From CAIKMD01 sp963729935 (lineage in GTDB: Bacteria > Pseudomonadota > Alphaproteobacteria > ATCC43930 > CGMCC-115725): 64,000 nucleotides of DNA. Below the pieces are notes generated by a model. The model was not told the origin of the DNA, made no database searches, and saw nothing but the letters and a program-made list of their open reading frames with translations. This document shows positions 8,422 to 18,753 of the stretch, in pieces; position 1 is the stretch's first letter, and the number at the start of each line of letters is the position of its first letter. The DNA lies in assembly GCA_963729935.1 (NCBI GenBank), contig CAVSPW010000005.1:988594-1052593 (forward strand). Reading direction: 5' to 3'. The position numbers were made by a program, and so were the translations under genes.

Positions 8422-10005
8422 ATGACTGAAGTCTTCCGTCCCATCGCGCGGGCGCTCTTATCCGTGTCCGACAAGAGCGGCCTCGTCGCCCTCGCGCTCA
8501 AGCTCCGGCAGCACGGTGTCGCGCTCATTTCCACCGGCGGCACCGCAAAAGCCCTGACGGAGGCGGGTATCGCCGTCGAAGACGTGGCATCGGTTACCGG
8601 CTTTCCGGAAATGCTCGACGGGCGCGTCAAGACGCTTCACCCGGCGGTTCATGGCGGCATTCTCGCGCGGCGCGATCTGCCGGCCCATCTCGAAGCGATC
8701 GCCGCCCATGGGATCGCGCCGATCGACCTCGTCGTCGCCAATCTCTATCCTTTCGCCGCGACCCGGGCGCGCGGCGCCGGATTCGATGACTGCCTCGAGA
8801 ATATCGATATCGGCGGGCCCGCCTTGATCCGAGCGGCGGCCAAGAACCATGACGGCGTCACGGTCGCGACCGATCCGCAGGATTATGCGGCGATCCTTGC
8901 CGAGATGGCCGCCCATGAGGGCGCGACAAGCCAGGCGCTGCGGCGCAAGCTCGCCGGCCTCGCCTTCGCGCGCACCGCCGCCTATGACGCGGAGGTCGCA
9001 AGCTGGTTCGCCGAGCTGGGAGGCGAGATCTTCCCGGCGACGCTCACGCTCTCGGGCACGCTCAAGGAGGTTCTGCGCTACGGCGAGAACCCGCATCAGC
9101 GCGCGGCATTCTATCTGGGCGGAGCGGCGCGCCCGGGCATCGCCAGCGCCCGTCAGCTTCAAGGCAAGGAGCTGTCCTTCAACAATCTCAACGATACTGA
9201 CGCGGCCTATGAATGCGTCGCGGAGTTCAAAGAGCCGGCCGTCGCGATCATCAAGCACGCGAATCCCTGCGGCGTGGCGATCGGGGCCGATTTGGGCGAG
9301 GCGTTCAAGAAGGCGCTCGCCTGCGATGCCGTGAGCGCCTTCGGCGGCATCCTCGCCGTCAACCGCCCGCTCGATCGCGCGATCGTCGAGGCGATCGGCA
9401 AGCTCTTCCTCGAAGTCATCATCGCGCCCGAAGTCACGCCCGACGCAAAGGCGCTTCTCGGCAAGAAGCAGAATTTGCGGCTGCTCGAAGCCGGATCGCT
9501 TCCCGATCCGGCGGCGCCGGGTCTGACCATCCGCTCGCTGGCCGGCGGCTATCTTGCGCAGACGCGCGATGACGGGCGGATCGGCGCGGGCGATCTGAAA
9601 CTCGTGACCAAGCGCGCGCCCGGCGCGGCCGAGCGCGCCGACCTCCTTTTCGCTTTCCGCGTCGCCAAACACGTCAAATCGAACGCGATCGTCTATGCCA
9701 AGAGCGGCGCTACCGTCGGTATCGGCGCCGGGCAGATGAGCCGGGTCGATTCCGCGCGCATCGCCGCGCAAAAGGCCGAGGAAGCCGGGCGCCTGGCGGG
9801 CCTGGCGGAAAGCCCCGCCAAGGGCTCGGTGGTCGCCTCGGACGCGTTCTTTCCCTTCGCCGATGGACTGGAAGCAGCGATCGCGGCGGGCGCCACCGCA
9901 GTCATCCAGCCCGGGGGCTCGGTGCGCGACGCCGAGGTGATCGCGGCCGCGGACAAGGCCGGAATCGCCATGGTTTTCACGGGGATGCGCCACTTCCGGC
10001 ACTAA
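8422..10005 (+). CDS. purH: bifunctional AICAR formyltransferase / IMP cyclohydrolase
   Basis: This 527-residue enzyme catalyses the last two steps of IMP synthesis in the cytosol. The N-terminal MGS-like cyclohydrolase domain (SVSDKSGLVALA, STGGTAKAL, DGRVKTLHP) covers about residues 10-200. The AICAR transformylase domain follows, with KHANPCGVAIG carrying the catalytic Lys-His and GAGQMSRVDS near the C terminus. The length is normal for the family. ATG 8422 is chosen because homology starts with ARALLSVSDK, and the open frame upstream is unrelated in composition. It lies downstream of the two monooxygenases with a 53-bp gap; whether it is read from their promoter or its own is not visible. 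Confidence 0.97.
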   Translation: MTEVFRPIARALLSVSDKSGLVALALKLRQHGVALISTGGTAKALTEAGIAVEDVASVTGFPEMLDGRVKTLHPAVHGGILARRDLPAHLEAIAAHGIAPIDLVVANLYPFAATRARGAGFDDCLENIDIGGPALIRAAAKNHDGVTVATDPQDYAAILAEMAAHEGATSQALRRKLAGLAFARTAAYDAEVASWFAELGGEIFPATLTLSGTLKEVLRYGENPHQRAAFYLGGAARPGIASARQLQGKELSFNNLNDTDAAYECVAEFKEPAVAIIKHANPCGVAIGADLGEAFKKALACDAVSAFGGILAVNRPLDRAIVEAIGKLFLEVIIAPEVTPDAKALLGKKQNLRLLEAGSLPDPAAPGLTIRSLAGGYLAQTRDDGRIGAGDLKLVTKRAPGAAERADLLFAFRVAKHVKSNAIVYAKSGATVGIGAGQMSRVDSARIAAQKAEEAGRLAGLAESPAKGSVVASDAFFPFADGLEAAIAAGATAVIQPGGSVRDAEVIAAADKAGIAMVFTGMRHFRH

Positions 10006-10132
10006 CGGCTCTTGGCCGCGCCAGGTGCTGCGAAGGTTAAGGAAAGCCGCCCGGCGCAGGTGACGCTGGATAAAACCGGGCTCCGCTCATAGAATTGGGC
10101 GCGGCGCCGAGACGCCCACGAGGAGGATTCGC

Positions 10133-11140
10133 ATGACGTCACCCGATAACGGACCCGTTATTGTCGAGCGCGAAACCTCGCGCAAGGCCGGGCTCTATCC
10201 GATCGACATCGCTTTTGCCGATTACGACCGCACGCGGCCGCTGATCGACGGGCGGGTGAAGCCGGAAGGCATCGCCTTGAAGGCCAACACCTCCTGGATC
10301 GGCGATTTCTGCACGCGGCCGGTCTATGAGGATTACGACGCGGCCGAGATGTCCTTCTCCTGGTATTTGGCCGCGCGCGATCGCGGCGAGCCCTGCATCG
10401 CGATTCCGATCTTCCCGCTGCGCATGGCGGTCTGGGCCTATGTGTTCGTGCGGGCCGATTCGTCGATCACCAAGCCGAGTGATCTGATCGGCAAGCGCAT
10501 CGGCGCGCAGGGCTATCGCTACACCGTCAACCTCTGGCTGCGCGGGATTTTCAAGGAGCATTACGGCTTTTCGCCCGAGCAGGCGACCTGGGTCACCAAC
10601 GAGCCCGAGGGCGCGGGCTATGTGATCCCGAAGAACGTGAAGGTCGAGATCCGAAAAGACAAGTCGCCGGAAGAGAAGCTGAGGGATGGCGAGGTCGACG
10701 CCATTTGGTGCACCTCGGTGCCGAAGCAGTTCCTGAAGGGCGAGAGCTGGATCCGCCGCCTCTTCCCGGATTGCCAAGGCGAGATGCAATCCTTCGTCAA
10801 GCGTACCGGCATCATGCCGATCACCCATACGCTGGTCCTCAAAAAGCAGCTCGCCGAGCGCGAGCCTTGGGTTGCAGGAAGCCTCTATCGCGCCTTTGTC
10901 GCGGCGCAACGCTCGGCCGACGAGATCTATCAGACCGACCCCAAGCTCATGTCGCTGCTCGATTCGGTGTTCCTGTTGGAACAGCAGCAGGCAGCCTATG
11001 GCGACAATCCTTACGTCCAGGGCCTCGCGCCCAACCGCGAAATCGTCGAGACCTTCGTGCGCTACGCGCATGACCAGGACTACATCTCGCGGCGCATCCC
11101 GGTCGAGGAGCTGTTCGTTCCGGGCACGCTCGCGCTCTAA
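10133..11140 (+). CDS. 4,5-dihydroxyphthalate decarboxylase-like / solute-binding-fold protein
   Basis: This 335-residue protein resembles the Pht5-type 4,5-dihydroxyphthalate decarboxylase group, which shares the periplasmic binding protein type II fold. Recognisable segments are IDIAFADYDRTRPLIDGRV at the N terminus, a SFSWYLAARDRGEPCIAIPIFP block near residue 80, and KPSDLIGKRIGAQGYRYT near residue 120. No signal peptide or lipobox is present, which argues for a cytosolic enzyme over an ABC binding protein. A strong AGGAGG lies 7 bp before the ATG. It precedes an alpha/beta hydrolase and an SDR, an arrangement that would suit breakdown of an aromatic ester or acid. The exact substrate is unknown. 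Confidence 0.8.
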   Translation: MTSPDNGPVIVERETSRKAGLYPIDIAFADYDRTRPLIDGRVKPEGIALKANTSWIGDFCTRPVYEDYDAAEMSFSWYLAARDRGEPCIAIPIFPLRMAVWAYVFVRADSSITKPSDLIGKRIGAQGYRYTVNLWLRGIFKEHYGFSPEQATWVTNEPEGAGYVIPKNVKVEIRKDKSPEEKLRDGEVDAIWCTSVPKQFLKGESWIRRLFPDCQGEMQSFVKRTGIMPITHTLVLKKQLAEREPWVAGSLYRAFVAAQRSADEIYQTDPKLMSLLDSVFLLEQQQAAYGDNPYVQGLAPNREIVETFVRYAHDQDYISRRIPVEELFVPGTLAL

Positions 11141-11202
11141 GAAGCCGAACCTCCAGCGCCGGCGCGCCCGGCAGAGCCACGCAGCATTCATTGCATCGGA
11201 AG

Positions 11203-11225
11203 CGGAGACCATTGTCGGGTCTCCG
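11203..11225. repeat. intergenic inverted repeat
   Basis: A perfect 8-bp stem (CGGAGACC / GGTCTCCG) with a 7-base loop lies between the decarboxylase-like gene and the Tat hydrolase, about 60 bp before the latter's start. No T-run follows. It could be an operator, an mRNA stabilising hairpin or an attenuating structure; nothing distinguishes these. Confidence 0.35.
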
Positions 11226-11285
11226 GCGGCGGCTTATCGTCGCCCGTCTGCCGACCAAGATCAAAGCAATCTCTGGAGGAACGTC

Positions 11286-12662
11286 ATGGACCGTCGCGCT
11301 TTCCTGCAATCCGCTACGCTTGCCGCCGCCGCGGGCGCCACGACCGCGAGCGCCACCGCGCCCGCGGGCGCCGCCGAGACACCCGGCTCCTCGCGACCGG
11401 CCGCCGGTCACCGCGACTGGTCGCATCGCAATCCGAAGGGCGAGCCGGCGGTCAAGCGGTTCAACGAGCAGCGCTGGGTGCTCGACAACGTCATCCAGGC
11501 CAATGGCGTCGATTGGGACCAGAGCCATACCGGCGTGGTAATCGGCTCGGGCGGTCCCAGCACGATTCCGGAAATGGCGGAGCTCAAGAAGCGCGTGCGG
11601 CGCCTATGCGATATCGCGCCCGCTTTCGAAGCGCTGGCGAAGACGCGAGAGGCGAAGGCGAAGGAAGCCGAGCAGAGCGGCAACCGGGAGGCGGCGCGGG
11701 AGCACTATTACCTCGCGGCGAATTACTGGGCGTCGGCGATGTGGACGATCGACGAGATCAACGACCAGATCAAGATGCAGAACGCGAGGAAGCTCGATAA
11801 CTACAAGAAATTCATGGCGGTCGCCGACCACCGCATCGAATGGATCGAGATCCCCTATCGCGGCAAGACCCTGCCGGCGATCTTCCATTTGCCGCCCGAC
11901 TATCAAGCCGGCAGCAAAGTGCCGGTGATCGTCGTGGTCTCGGGCATGGACGGGTTCAAGGAACGCTCGGTGGCCTTGAAGGACGACCGGTTCTTAAAGC
12001 GCGGCTTTGCCGTGCTGGCTTTCGAGGGACCAGGCTATTGGGAGCCGCCCTTGCGCGGCCTCTATGTCGACGTGCCCGGCTGGGCCGAGGCGGGCAAGAG
12101 GGTCGCCGACTGGATCGCCAAGCGTCCGGAGCTCGATGTCGCCAAGATCGGCATGACCGGCGTCAGCTTCGGTTCCTTCTTTTCGGCCATCATGATGTCC
12201 AGCGATTCGCGCTACAAGGCCTGCGCGATCACCGGCACCTGCTACGAGCCCGGCGGCGAGACGATCTTCAATCGAGCCTCGCCGACCTTCAAGAAGCGCT
12301 TCATGTTCATGTCGGGCTTCACCAACGAACACGAATTCGATCGGTTCGCGAAGACGATCGATTGGAACGGCTATGCCCAGAAGATCAAGGGCGCCTATTT
12401 CGTCGCCTGCGGCGAGTACGATCAGCTCTGTCCGCTCGAATACACCGAGGCCTTCGTGAAGGCCCTGGGCGGGCCGAAGCAGCTGCTCGTTTACGCGGGC
12501 GGCAATCACAGCATCGCCGAGACGACCGCGACGAAGAACGGCCCCGATCCGCGCGCTGTTCAGGCCGAGTGGTTGGCGGACCGGCTCGAAGGCAAGCCTT
12601 TCGCCAACGAGCGCTGGGACATCGGCTATGACGGCGAGGTGACCAAAAGAGCGCTTGCATAA
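11286..12662 (+). CDS. Tat-exported alpha/beta hydrolase
   Basis: This 458-residue protein begins with a twin-arginine signal (MDRRAFLQSATLAAAAGA) followed by an Ala-rich stretch, so it should fold before export to the periplasm. The hydrolase domain shows the nucleophile elbow GVSFG with Ser near residue 294, a likely acid in GEYDQLCPLEY and the catalytic His in GGNHSIAE. The overall layout is that of FrsA, dienelactone hydrolase or 2,6-dihydropseudooxynicotine hydrolase-like enzymes with an extra helical N-terminal domain. GGAGG precedes the ATG by 6 bp. It follows the decarboxylase-like gene by 145 bp and converges on the SDR. An ester or C-C bond cleaved in an aromatic pathway is plausible but not shown. 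Confidence 0.85.
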   Translation: MDRRAFLQSATLAAAAGATTASATAPAGAAETPGSSRPAAGHRDWSHRNPKGEPAVKRFNEQRWVLDNVIQANGVDWDQSHTGVVIGSGGPSTIPEMAELKKRVRRLCDIAPAFEALAKTREAKAKEAEQSGNREAAREHYYLAANYWASAMWTIDEINDQIKMQNARKLDNYKKFMAVADHRIEWIEIPYRGKTLPAIFHLPPDYQAGSKVPVIVVVSGMDGFKERSVALKDDRFLKRGFAVLAFEGPGYWEPPLRGLYVDVPGWAEAGKRVADWIAKRPELDVAKIGMTGVSFGSFFSAIMMSSDSRYKACAITGTCYEPGGETIFNRASPTFKKRFMFMSGFTNEHEFDRFAKTIDWNGYAQKIKGAYFVACGEYDQLCPLEYTEAFVKALGGPKQLLVYAGGNHSIAETTATKNGPDPRAVQAEWLADRLEGKPFANERWDIGYDGEVTKRALA

Positions 12663-12738
12663 GGCCGCTCTCGAGAGCCTTCTCCCCGGCGAGAGGCGGC
12701 GGTCGCCTTGCTTTGGCGAGACGCGGCCTTGCCGCGAA

Positions 12739-13503
12739 TCATATGCAACGCCCGCCATCGACCTCGAGCGCGACGCCGGTGATGAACTCGGCCTCGTCGG
12801 AAGCGAGATAGAGCGCGGCGTTCGCGACGTCCTTGGGCGTCGAGAGCCGGCCCAACGGAACCGTGGCGATGAAGCGTTGCCGGTGCGCCTCGGTGTTGCC
12901 GCCGAGAAAACTCGGCAGGAGCGGCGTGTCGCCGGCCACGGGACACAAAGCGTTGACGCGGATCTTTTCGGGTCCCAGCTCCGCCGCCATGCCCTTGGTC
13001 AGATTGATCACCGCGCCCTTGGAGCCGTTATACCAGACGAGGCCGGGGCGCGGCCTGATGCCCGCAGTCGAGGCGGTATTGATGATGCACCCGCCCGTGC
13101 CTTGACGGCGCAGCGCCGGAACGAGATGGCGCGCGGCAAGATAGATCGATTTGACGTTGACGGCGAAGATGCGGTCGAACTCCTCTTCGCCGACCTCGAG
13201 CATCGGCCGGTTGGAATGAGTGATGCCCGCATTATTCACCATGATGTCGATATGGCCGTAGCGATCGAGGCTTGCCTTGACGAGCCCGGCCATGTCGTCG
13301 TTGCGCGCGACATCGGCGCGGATATAGGTGGCGCTGCCTTGGCCCTGCGATCCTTCGATTTCGCGCGCGACGCGCGTGCCGCCGGCATCGTTTACGTCAT
13401 TGATGACGAGCTTGGCCCCTTCCTCGGCAAAACGCTTGGCGATCGCCTCGCCGAAGCCCGAGCCGCCTCCCGTGACGATCGCCACCTTGTCCTTCAAGCG
13501 CAT
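12739..13503 (-). CDS. SDR family NAD(P)-dependent oxidoreductase
   Basis: This 254-residue classical short-chain dehydrogenase has the cofactor motif TGGGSGFGEAIA near residue 11. NNAG follows near residue 90, with the catalytic Ser in NTASTAG and the Tyr-x3-Lys in YNGSK near residue 155. Asp in VINDVND after the second strand favours NAD(H). The start at 13503 gives MRLKDKVAIVTGG, the usual family beginning, with GGAGG upstream. It converges on the Tat hydrolase. SDRs of this type oxidise or reduce diverse alcohols and ketones, and the substrate cannot be assigned. Confidence 0.92.
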   Translation of the reverse strand: MRLKDKVAIVTGGGSGFGEAIAKRFAEEGAKLVINDVNDAGGTRVAREIEGSQGQGSATYIRADVARNDDMAGLVKASLDRYGHIDIMVNNAGITHSNRPMLEVGEEEFDRIFAVNVKSIYLAARHLVPALRRQGTGGCIINTASTAGIRPRPGLVWYNGSKGAVINLTKGMAAELGPEKIRVNALCPVAGDTPLLPSFLGGNTEAHRQRFIATVPLGRLSTPKDVANAALYLASDEAEFITGVALEVDGGRCI

Positions 13504-13602
13504 CCCGTCCTCCCTACAAGGCGATTTCCGGCTCCGGCGCCCGGTGGATGGGGCGCCGCGAAGCCAAGCCATCATTGCCGAGAGTATACCGCCTTGCCGG
13601 CG

Positions 13603-14082
13603 CTAGTCCCGGGTCGATTCCCAGTAGCCATAGGTGAGGCTGACGGGATCGATCCCCGCTGGGTCATGCCAGTTTCCATTGGGTTCGAAGGTCGCGCCGA
13701 TGCTCGCGCGAATTGCCGCCTCCGTGACATTGCCTCGCGGCTTCACCGGCACCGTCACGCAGAACCCGTTGGCGGGCAGGGTCTGAGCCTGGGTCGTGAC
13801 GACGATCAAAGGCAGCTGAGGCTTGGCGGATTGGAGGGCGACCGGATTGTCGAGCGAAGGATGACCTTGGTCGTATTCGGTTCCCGCCGGGATCTCGATC
13901 GTCTGGTCGCTTGTCGCCGCATCCATTCCCGGGATGCGGCAGATTCTGAAATCGAGCCTGTCTTTGGCGGTCCCGTCAGCCTGTTGGGCCGGCGGGTCGG
14001 CTCGGGCGGACGCGAGAGCGAGGCCCTGCGCCGCGGCGACCAAGACGAGTAAAGCGATCCGATGAGGCGTCGAGAATGGCAT
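13603..14082 (-). CDS. small secreted protein of unknown function
   Basis: This 159-residue protein has a clear signal peptide (MPFSTPHRIALLVLVAAAQGLALASARA), with cleavage expected after ARA. The start at 14082 is chosen because it puts the basic n-region next to the hydrophobic core; an earlier start at 14118 is possible. The mature part has two Cys residues (FRICRI and NGFCVTV) that could form a disulfide, and no recognised domain. It follows the SDR on the same strand at 100 bp. No function is proposed. Confidence 0.72.
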   Translation of the reverse strand: MPFSTPHRIALLVLVAAAQGLALASARADPPAQQADGTAKDRLDFRICRIPGMDAATSDQTIEIPAGTEYDQGHPSLDNPVALQSAKPQLPLIVVTTQAQTLPANGFCVTVPVKPRGNVTEAAIRASIGATFEPNGNWHDPAGIDPVSLTYGYWESTRD

Positions 14083-14196
14083 GGGCCTCGTGAAGCCGAC
14101 CCCGCGGCACGCAGTCACCTGGCGGTCTAATGCCGCGTTTTCACCCGCCGCGGCAAGTTACAAACCCGTAATTTCGGCGCAAGACGCCGCGCCGGA

Positions 14197-14418
14197 TCAT
14201 ACCGTGATGTTAACGATCTGGCCGCGACCGCGCGTGGCGAGCGGCGAGGCGGCATCGGGGGCCTTCGCCGATACCGGCATGTTCCTCGGCGGTTGGTTGG
14301 GCGAAGGCGCAGGGGGCCGCGCCAGAGCGGCCCGGGCCTGCTGCAAGACCGCGATCTGGGCTGGGGAGAGGACATTGGCGAGGGGCGACACGGCCATGCC
14401 GGCAGAATCGCAGATCAT
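14197..14418 (-). CDS. possible small hypothetical protein
   Basis: This 73-residue open frame lies between the secreted protein and acs. Its composition is more protein-like than the Arg-rich competing frame on the same strand: a short helix (LSPAQIAVLQQARAALA) followed by a Pro/Ala-rich tail ending in GQIVNITV. No signal peptide, domain or strong ribosome-binding site is seen. It may be real or chance. Confidence 0.38.
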   Translation of the reverse strand: MICDSAGMAVSPLANVLSPAQIAVLQQARAALARPPAPSPNQPPRNMPVSAKAPDAASPLATRGRGQIVNITV

Positions 14419-14501
14419 GGTAAATCGGGTGTTAACCCTGGTCCTTGTTGGCCGCGTGCGCGGGGTTTATTTTAGCGGTCAAAGCCAATGGGAGGCATGC
14501 C

Positions 14502-16442
<1,941 letters not shown>

Positions 16443-16510
16443 CGCGTCGCACAGCCGCGCCGCGACCTAAACGGCGTGGCGTCGTGCGAAGCCACAGCAG
16501 GAGGAATCCC

Positions 16511-16903
16511 GTGCCGCATTCCCGCCGCTATATCAAGCGCGAGGCGACCCAGACGCGCGCCTATTCACCGGCCGTCATCACCGAAGGCGGAAGGATCGTC
16601 TGGCTGGCCGGCCAGACCGTGCTCGAGGACGCGGCCGGCAAGTCGCTCGCCGGCGATTTCGACGCGCAGGTACGCGAGGTCTTCGCCCGGCTCGGCAAGA
16701 CATTGGAAGAGGCGGGCGGCAAACTCGGCGACATGGTCACGATGACGGTATTCATCACGGATGGACGCTACGGCGACCGCTTCACCCAGCTGCGCCGTGA
16801 ACTCTTCGGCGATGATTTTCCGGCGAGCGCGCTCATCACGGTTACGGGCCTGGCGCGGCCGGGGATGCTGGTCGAGGTGCAGGGTATCGCGGTCATCGAT
16901 TGA
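16511..16903 (+). CDS. RidA family protein
   Basis: This ~130-residue protein is of the YjgF/YER057c/UK114 family, which deaminates reactive enamine/imine intermediates. The core VWLAGQTVLEDAAGKS, VTMTVFITDGRYGD and ASALITVTGLARPGMLVEVQGIAVID spans the whole trimeric fold. The Arg expected to bind the carboxylate is shifted or replaced (the family PxRxxV region reads PASALITV), so activity may differ from RidA proper. The start is called at GTG 16511 because AGGAGG lies 8 bp upstream. An earlier start at 16484 lacks such a site. The gene lies 68 bp after acs on the same strand. Confidence 0.85.
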   Translation: MPHSRRYIKREATQTRAYSPAVITEGGRIVWLAGQTVLEDAAGKSLAGDFDAQVREVFARLGKTLEEAGGKLGDMVTMTVFITDGRYGDRFTQLRRELFGDDFPASALITVTGLARPGMLVEVQGIAVID

Positions 16904-16970
16904 GGCCTCGCCGCGCGCTTCTCTTCGGCTGCGGCAAATTTTCTCGCTTTTCTTCTTTCGCTCAAACCGG

Positions 16971-16997
16971 GCATGCGCGACAATCGCGCACGCATGC
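16971..16997. repeat. inverted repeat upstream of the cyd operon
   Basis: A 7-bp perfect repeat GCATGCG / CGCATGC flanks 13 bases. Inside it a second arrangement, GCGCGA-CAA-TCGCGC, can pair instead, so two mutually exclusive hairpins are possible. It lies 66 bp before cydP. It might end ridA transcription or regulate cyd; no FNR-type TTGAT-N4-ATCAA site was seen nearby. Confidence 0.35.
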
Positions 16998-17062
16998 TTG
17001 GCGTGAGGGCTGTCGGCGGCGAGAACCGCCCAAACCGTGCCGCGACGAAGAGGTGGCGAGCG

Positions 17063-17230
17063 ATGCGAAATCCCTTGTTGCGTGATGTCGGTCTCGCGCT
17101 CGCGGCCAAACTCGCGGCGCTGACAGTCATTTATTTGCTCTTCTTTAGCGGGGCACATCAACCGCGGCTCGATGCGCCTCAAGTCGCGCATTGGATCCTC
17201 GGCGCCGATACATCACAGGTGAAACGGTGA
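17063..17230 (+). CDS. cydP: cytochrome bd oxidase putative small subunit CydP
   Basis: This 55-residue single-pass membrane protein starts MRNPLLRDVGLALAAKLAAL and has one hydrophobic helix (LALAAKLAALTVIYLLFF). A short periplasmic or cytoplasmic tail containing SGAHQPRLD follows. Size, charge pattern and position directly before cydA agree with the CydP family found upstream of proteobacterial cydAB. The stop codon is 5 bp before the cydA start, so translation is probably coupled. The call rests on position and hydropathy pattern, as the family is short and weakly conserved. Confidence 0.72.
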   Translation: MRNPLLRDVGLALAAKLAALTVIYLLFFSGAHQPRLDAPQVAHWILGADTSQVKR

Positions 17231-17235
17231 GCGGA

Positions 17236-18750
17236 ATGGATGTCGTCGAACTGTCGCGGCTCCAATTCGCGTTGACGGCGCTCTATCACTTTCTTTTCGT
17301 GCCCTTGACCTTGGGTCTCTCCTTCATCCTCGTGATCATGGAGAGCGTCTACGTCATGACCGGCCGCGACATCTGGCGCGCGATGACGCGATTCTGGGGC
17401 GTGCTGTTCGGCATCAATTTCGCCATGGGCGTCGCCACCGGCATCACCATGGAATTCCAGTTCGGCACGAATTGGGCTTACTATTCCCATTACGTCGGCG
17501 ATATTTTCGGCGCGCCTTTGGCCATCGAAGGCCTGATGGCCTTCTTCCTCGAATCGACCTTCGTCGGCCTGTTCTTCTTCGGCTGGCGGAAACTGTCGCG
17601 GGTCGGACATCTCGCCTCGACCTTCCTGATGGCGCTCGGCGCCAATCTCTCGGCGCTGTGGATCCTCATCGCCAATGCCTGGATGCAAAACCCGGTCGGC
17701 GCGCGGTTCAACCTCGATACGATGCGGATGGAGCTGACCTCGTTCTATGAGCTCCTGTTCAATCCGGTCGCGCAGTCGAAATTCGTGCACACGGTGAGCG
17801 CGGGTTATGTGACCGGTTCGGTCTTCGTCCTTTCGATCAGCGCCTGGTATCTGTTGCGGGGCCGGCACGCCGCCTTCGCCAAGCGCTCGATGACGGTTGC
17901 GGCGAGCTTTGGCCTGGCCTCGGCGCTCTCCGTCGTCGTGCTGGGCGACGAGAGCGGCTACAACGAGACCGCGCAGCAGAAGATGAAGCTTGCTGCGATC
18001 GAGGCCATGTGGGAGACCGCGCCCGCCCCCGCCTCCTTCACCGCCTTCGGCCTGCCCGACATTGCGCAGCGTAAAACAAAATATGCGATCGAGATCCCCT
18101 GGCTGCTGGGGATCATCGCCACGCGGTCCATCGACACGCCGATCCCGGGCATCGATGAGCTCGTGGCGCAAGGCGAGAAACGCATCCGCAATGGAATCGT
18201 CGCCTATGGCGCCTTGCAAGCGCTGCATCGCAACCGCAACGACGCGGCGGCCATGGCGACCTTCGAGCACGATGTCGGCGATCTGGGCTATGGGCTGCTG
18301 GTCAAGCGCTATGCGCCCAAGGTGGTCGACGCCACCGACGCGCAAATCGCGGAGGCCGCGCACGATCTGATTCCCAACGTGCCGATTCTGTTCTGGGCGT
18401 TCCGCTTCATGGCCGGGATCGGCTTCTATTTCATCGCGCTCTTTGCCGGCGCCTTCTACCTTTCCTCGACGCGCCGGCTCGATCAGCGCTGGTTCCTGCG
18501 CATCGCGCTCTGGACCCTGCCGCTGCCTTGGGTCGCCGCCGAGCTGGGATGGATCGTCGCTGAATATGGCCGCCAGCCCTGGGTGGTCGACGGCGTGCTG
18601 CCGACCTTCCTCGGCGTCTCCTCGACCTCGGCCGGGCAGGTCTGGCTGTCGCTCGCCGGCTTTGCTCTTTTCTACAGCGCGCTTGCCATCGTCGATGTCT
18701 TCCTTCTGCTGCGCAGCGTGCGGCAGGGGCCCCCGGAAGTGAAGGCCTGA
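17236..18750 (+). CDS. cydA: cytochrome bd ubiquinol oxidase subunit I
   Basis: This 504-residue integral membrane subunit of a quinol:O2 oxidoreductase couples quinol oxidation to a proton gradient at high oxygen affinity. It resembles E. coli CydA closely: MDVVELSRLQFALTALYHFLF carries the heme b595 His (residue 18), and FVHTVSAGYVTG carries the heme b558 His. GDESGY and a long Q-loop (about residues 240-340) with the quinol-site Lys/Glu region mark the L-type (bd-I) form rather than the short cyanide-insensitive CIO form. GRQPWVVDGVLPT is the conserved C-terminal signature. It is read with cydB, cydX and cydP. Confidence 0.97.
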   Translation: MDVVELSRLQFALTALYHFLFVPLTLGLSFILVIMESVYVMTGRDIWRAMTRFWGVLFGINFAMGVATGITMEFQFGTNWAYYSHYVGDIFGAPLAIEGLMAFFLESTFVGLFFFGWRKLSRVGHLASTFLMALGANLSALWILIANAWMQNPVGARFNLDTMRMELTSFYELLFNPVAQSKFVHTVSAGYVTGSVFVLSISAWYLLRGRHAAFAKRSMTVAASFGLASALSVVVLGDESGYNETAQQKMKLAAIEAMWETAPAPASFTAFGLPDIAQRKTKYAIEIPWLLGIIATRSIDTPIPGIDELVAQGEKRIRNGIVAYGALQALHRNRNDAAAMATFEHDVGDLGYGLLVKRYAPKVVDATDAQIAEAAHDLIPNVPILFWAFRFMAGIGFYFIALFAGAFYLSSTRRLDQRWFLRIALWTLPLPWVAAELGWIVAEYGRQPWVVDGVLPTFLGVSSTSAGQVWLSLAGFALFYSALAIVDVFLLLRSVRQGPPEVKA

Positions 18751-18753
18751 CCC

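Noticed and set aside
12661..12730. 8-bp inverted repeat AAGGCCGC / GCGGCCTT between the Tat hydrolase and SDR
   Set aside because: The arms are separated by about 54 bases, so it is not a convincing terminator; expected by chance at this GC content.
14127..14375. Competing Arg/Pro-rich frame on the minus strand near acs
   Set aside because: Composition typical of a shadow frame; the overlapping frame 14197-14418 is the better candidate.
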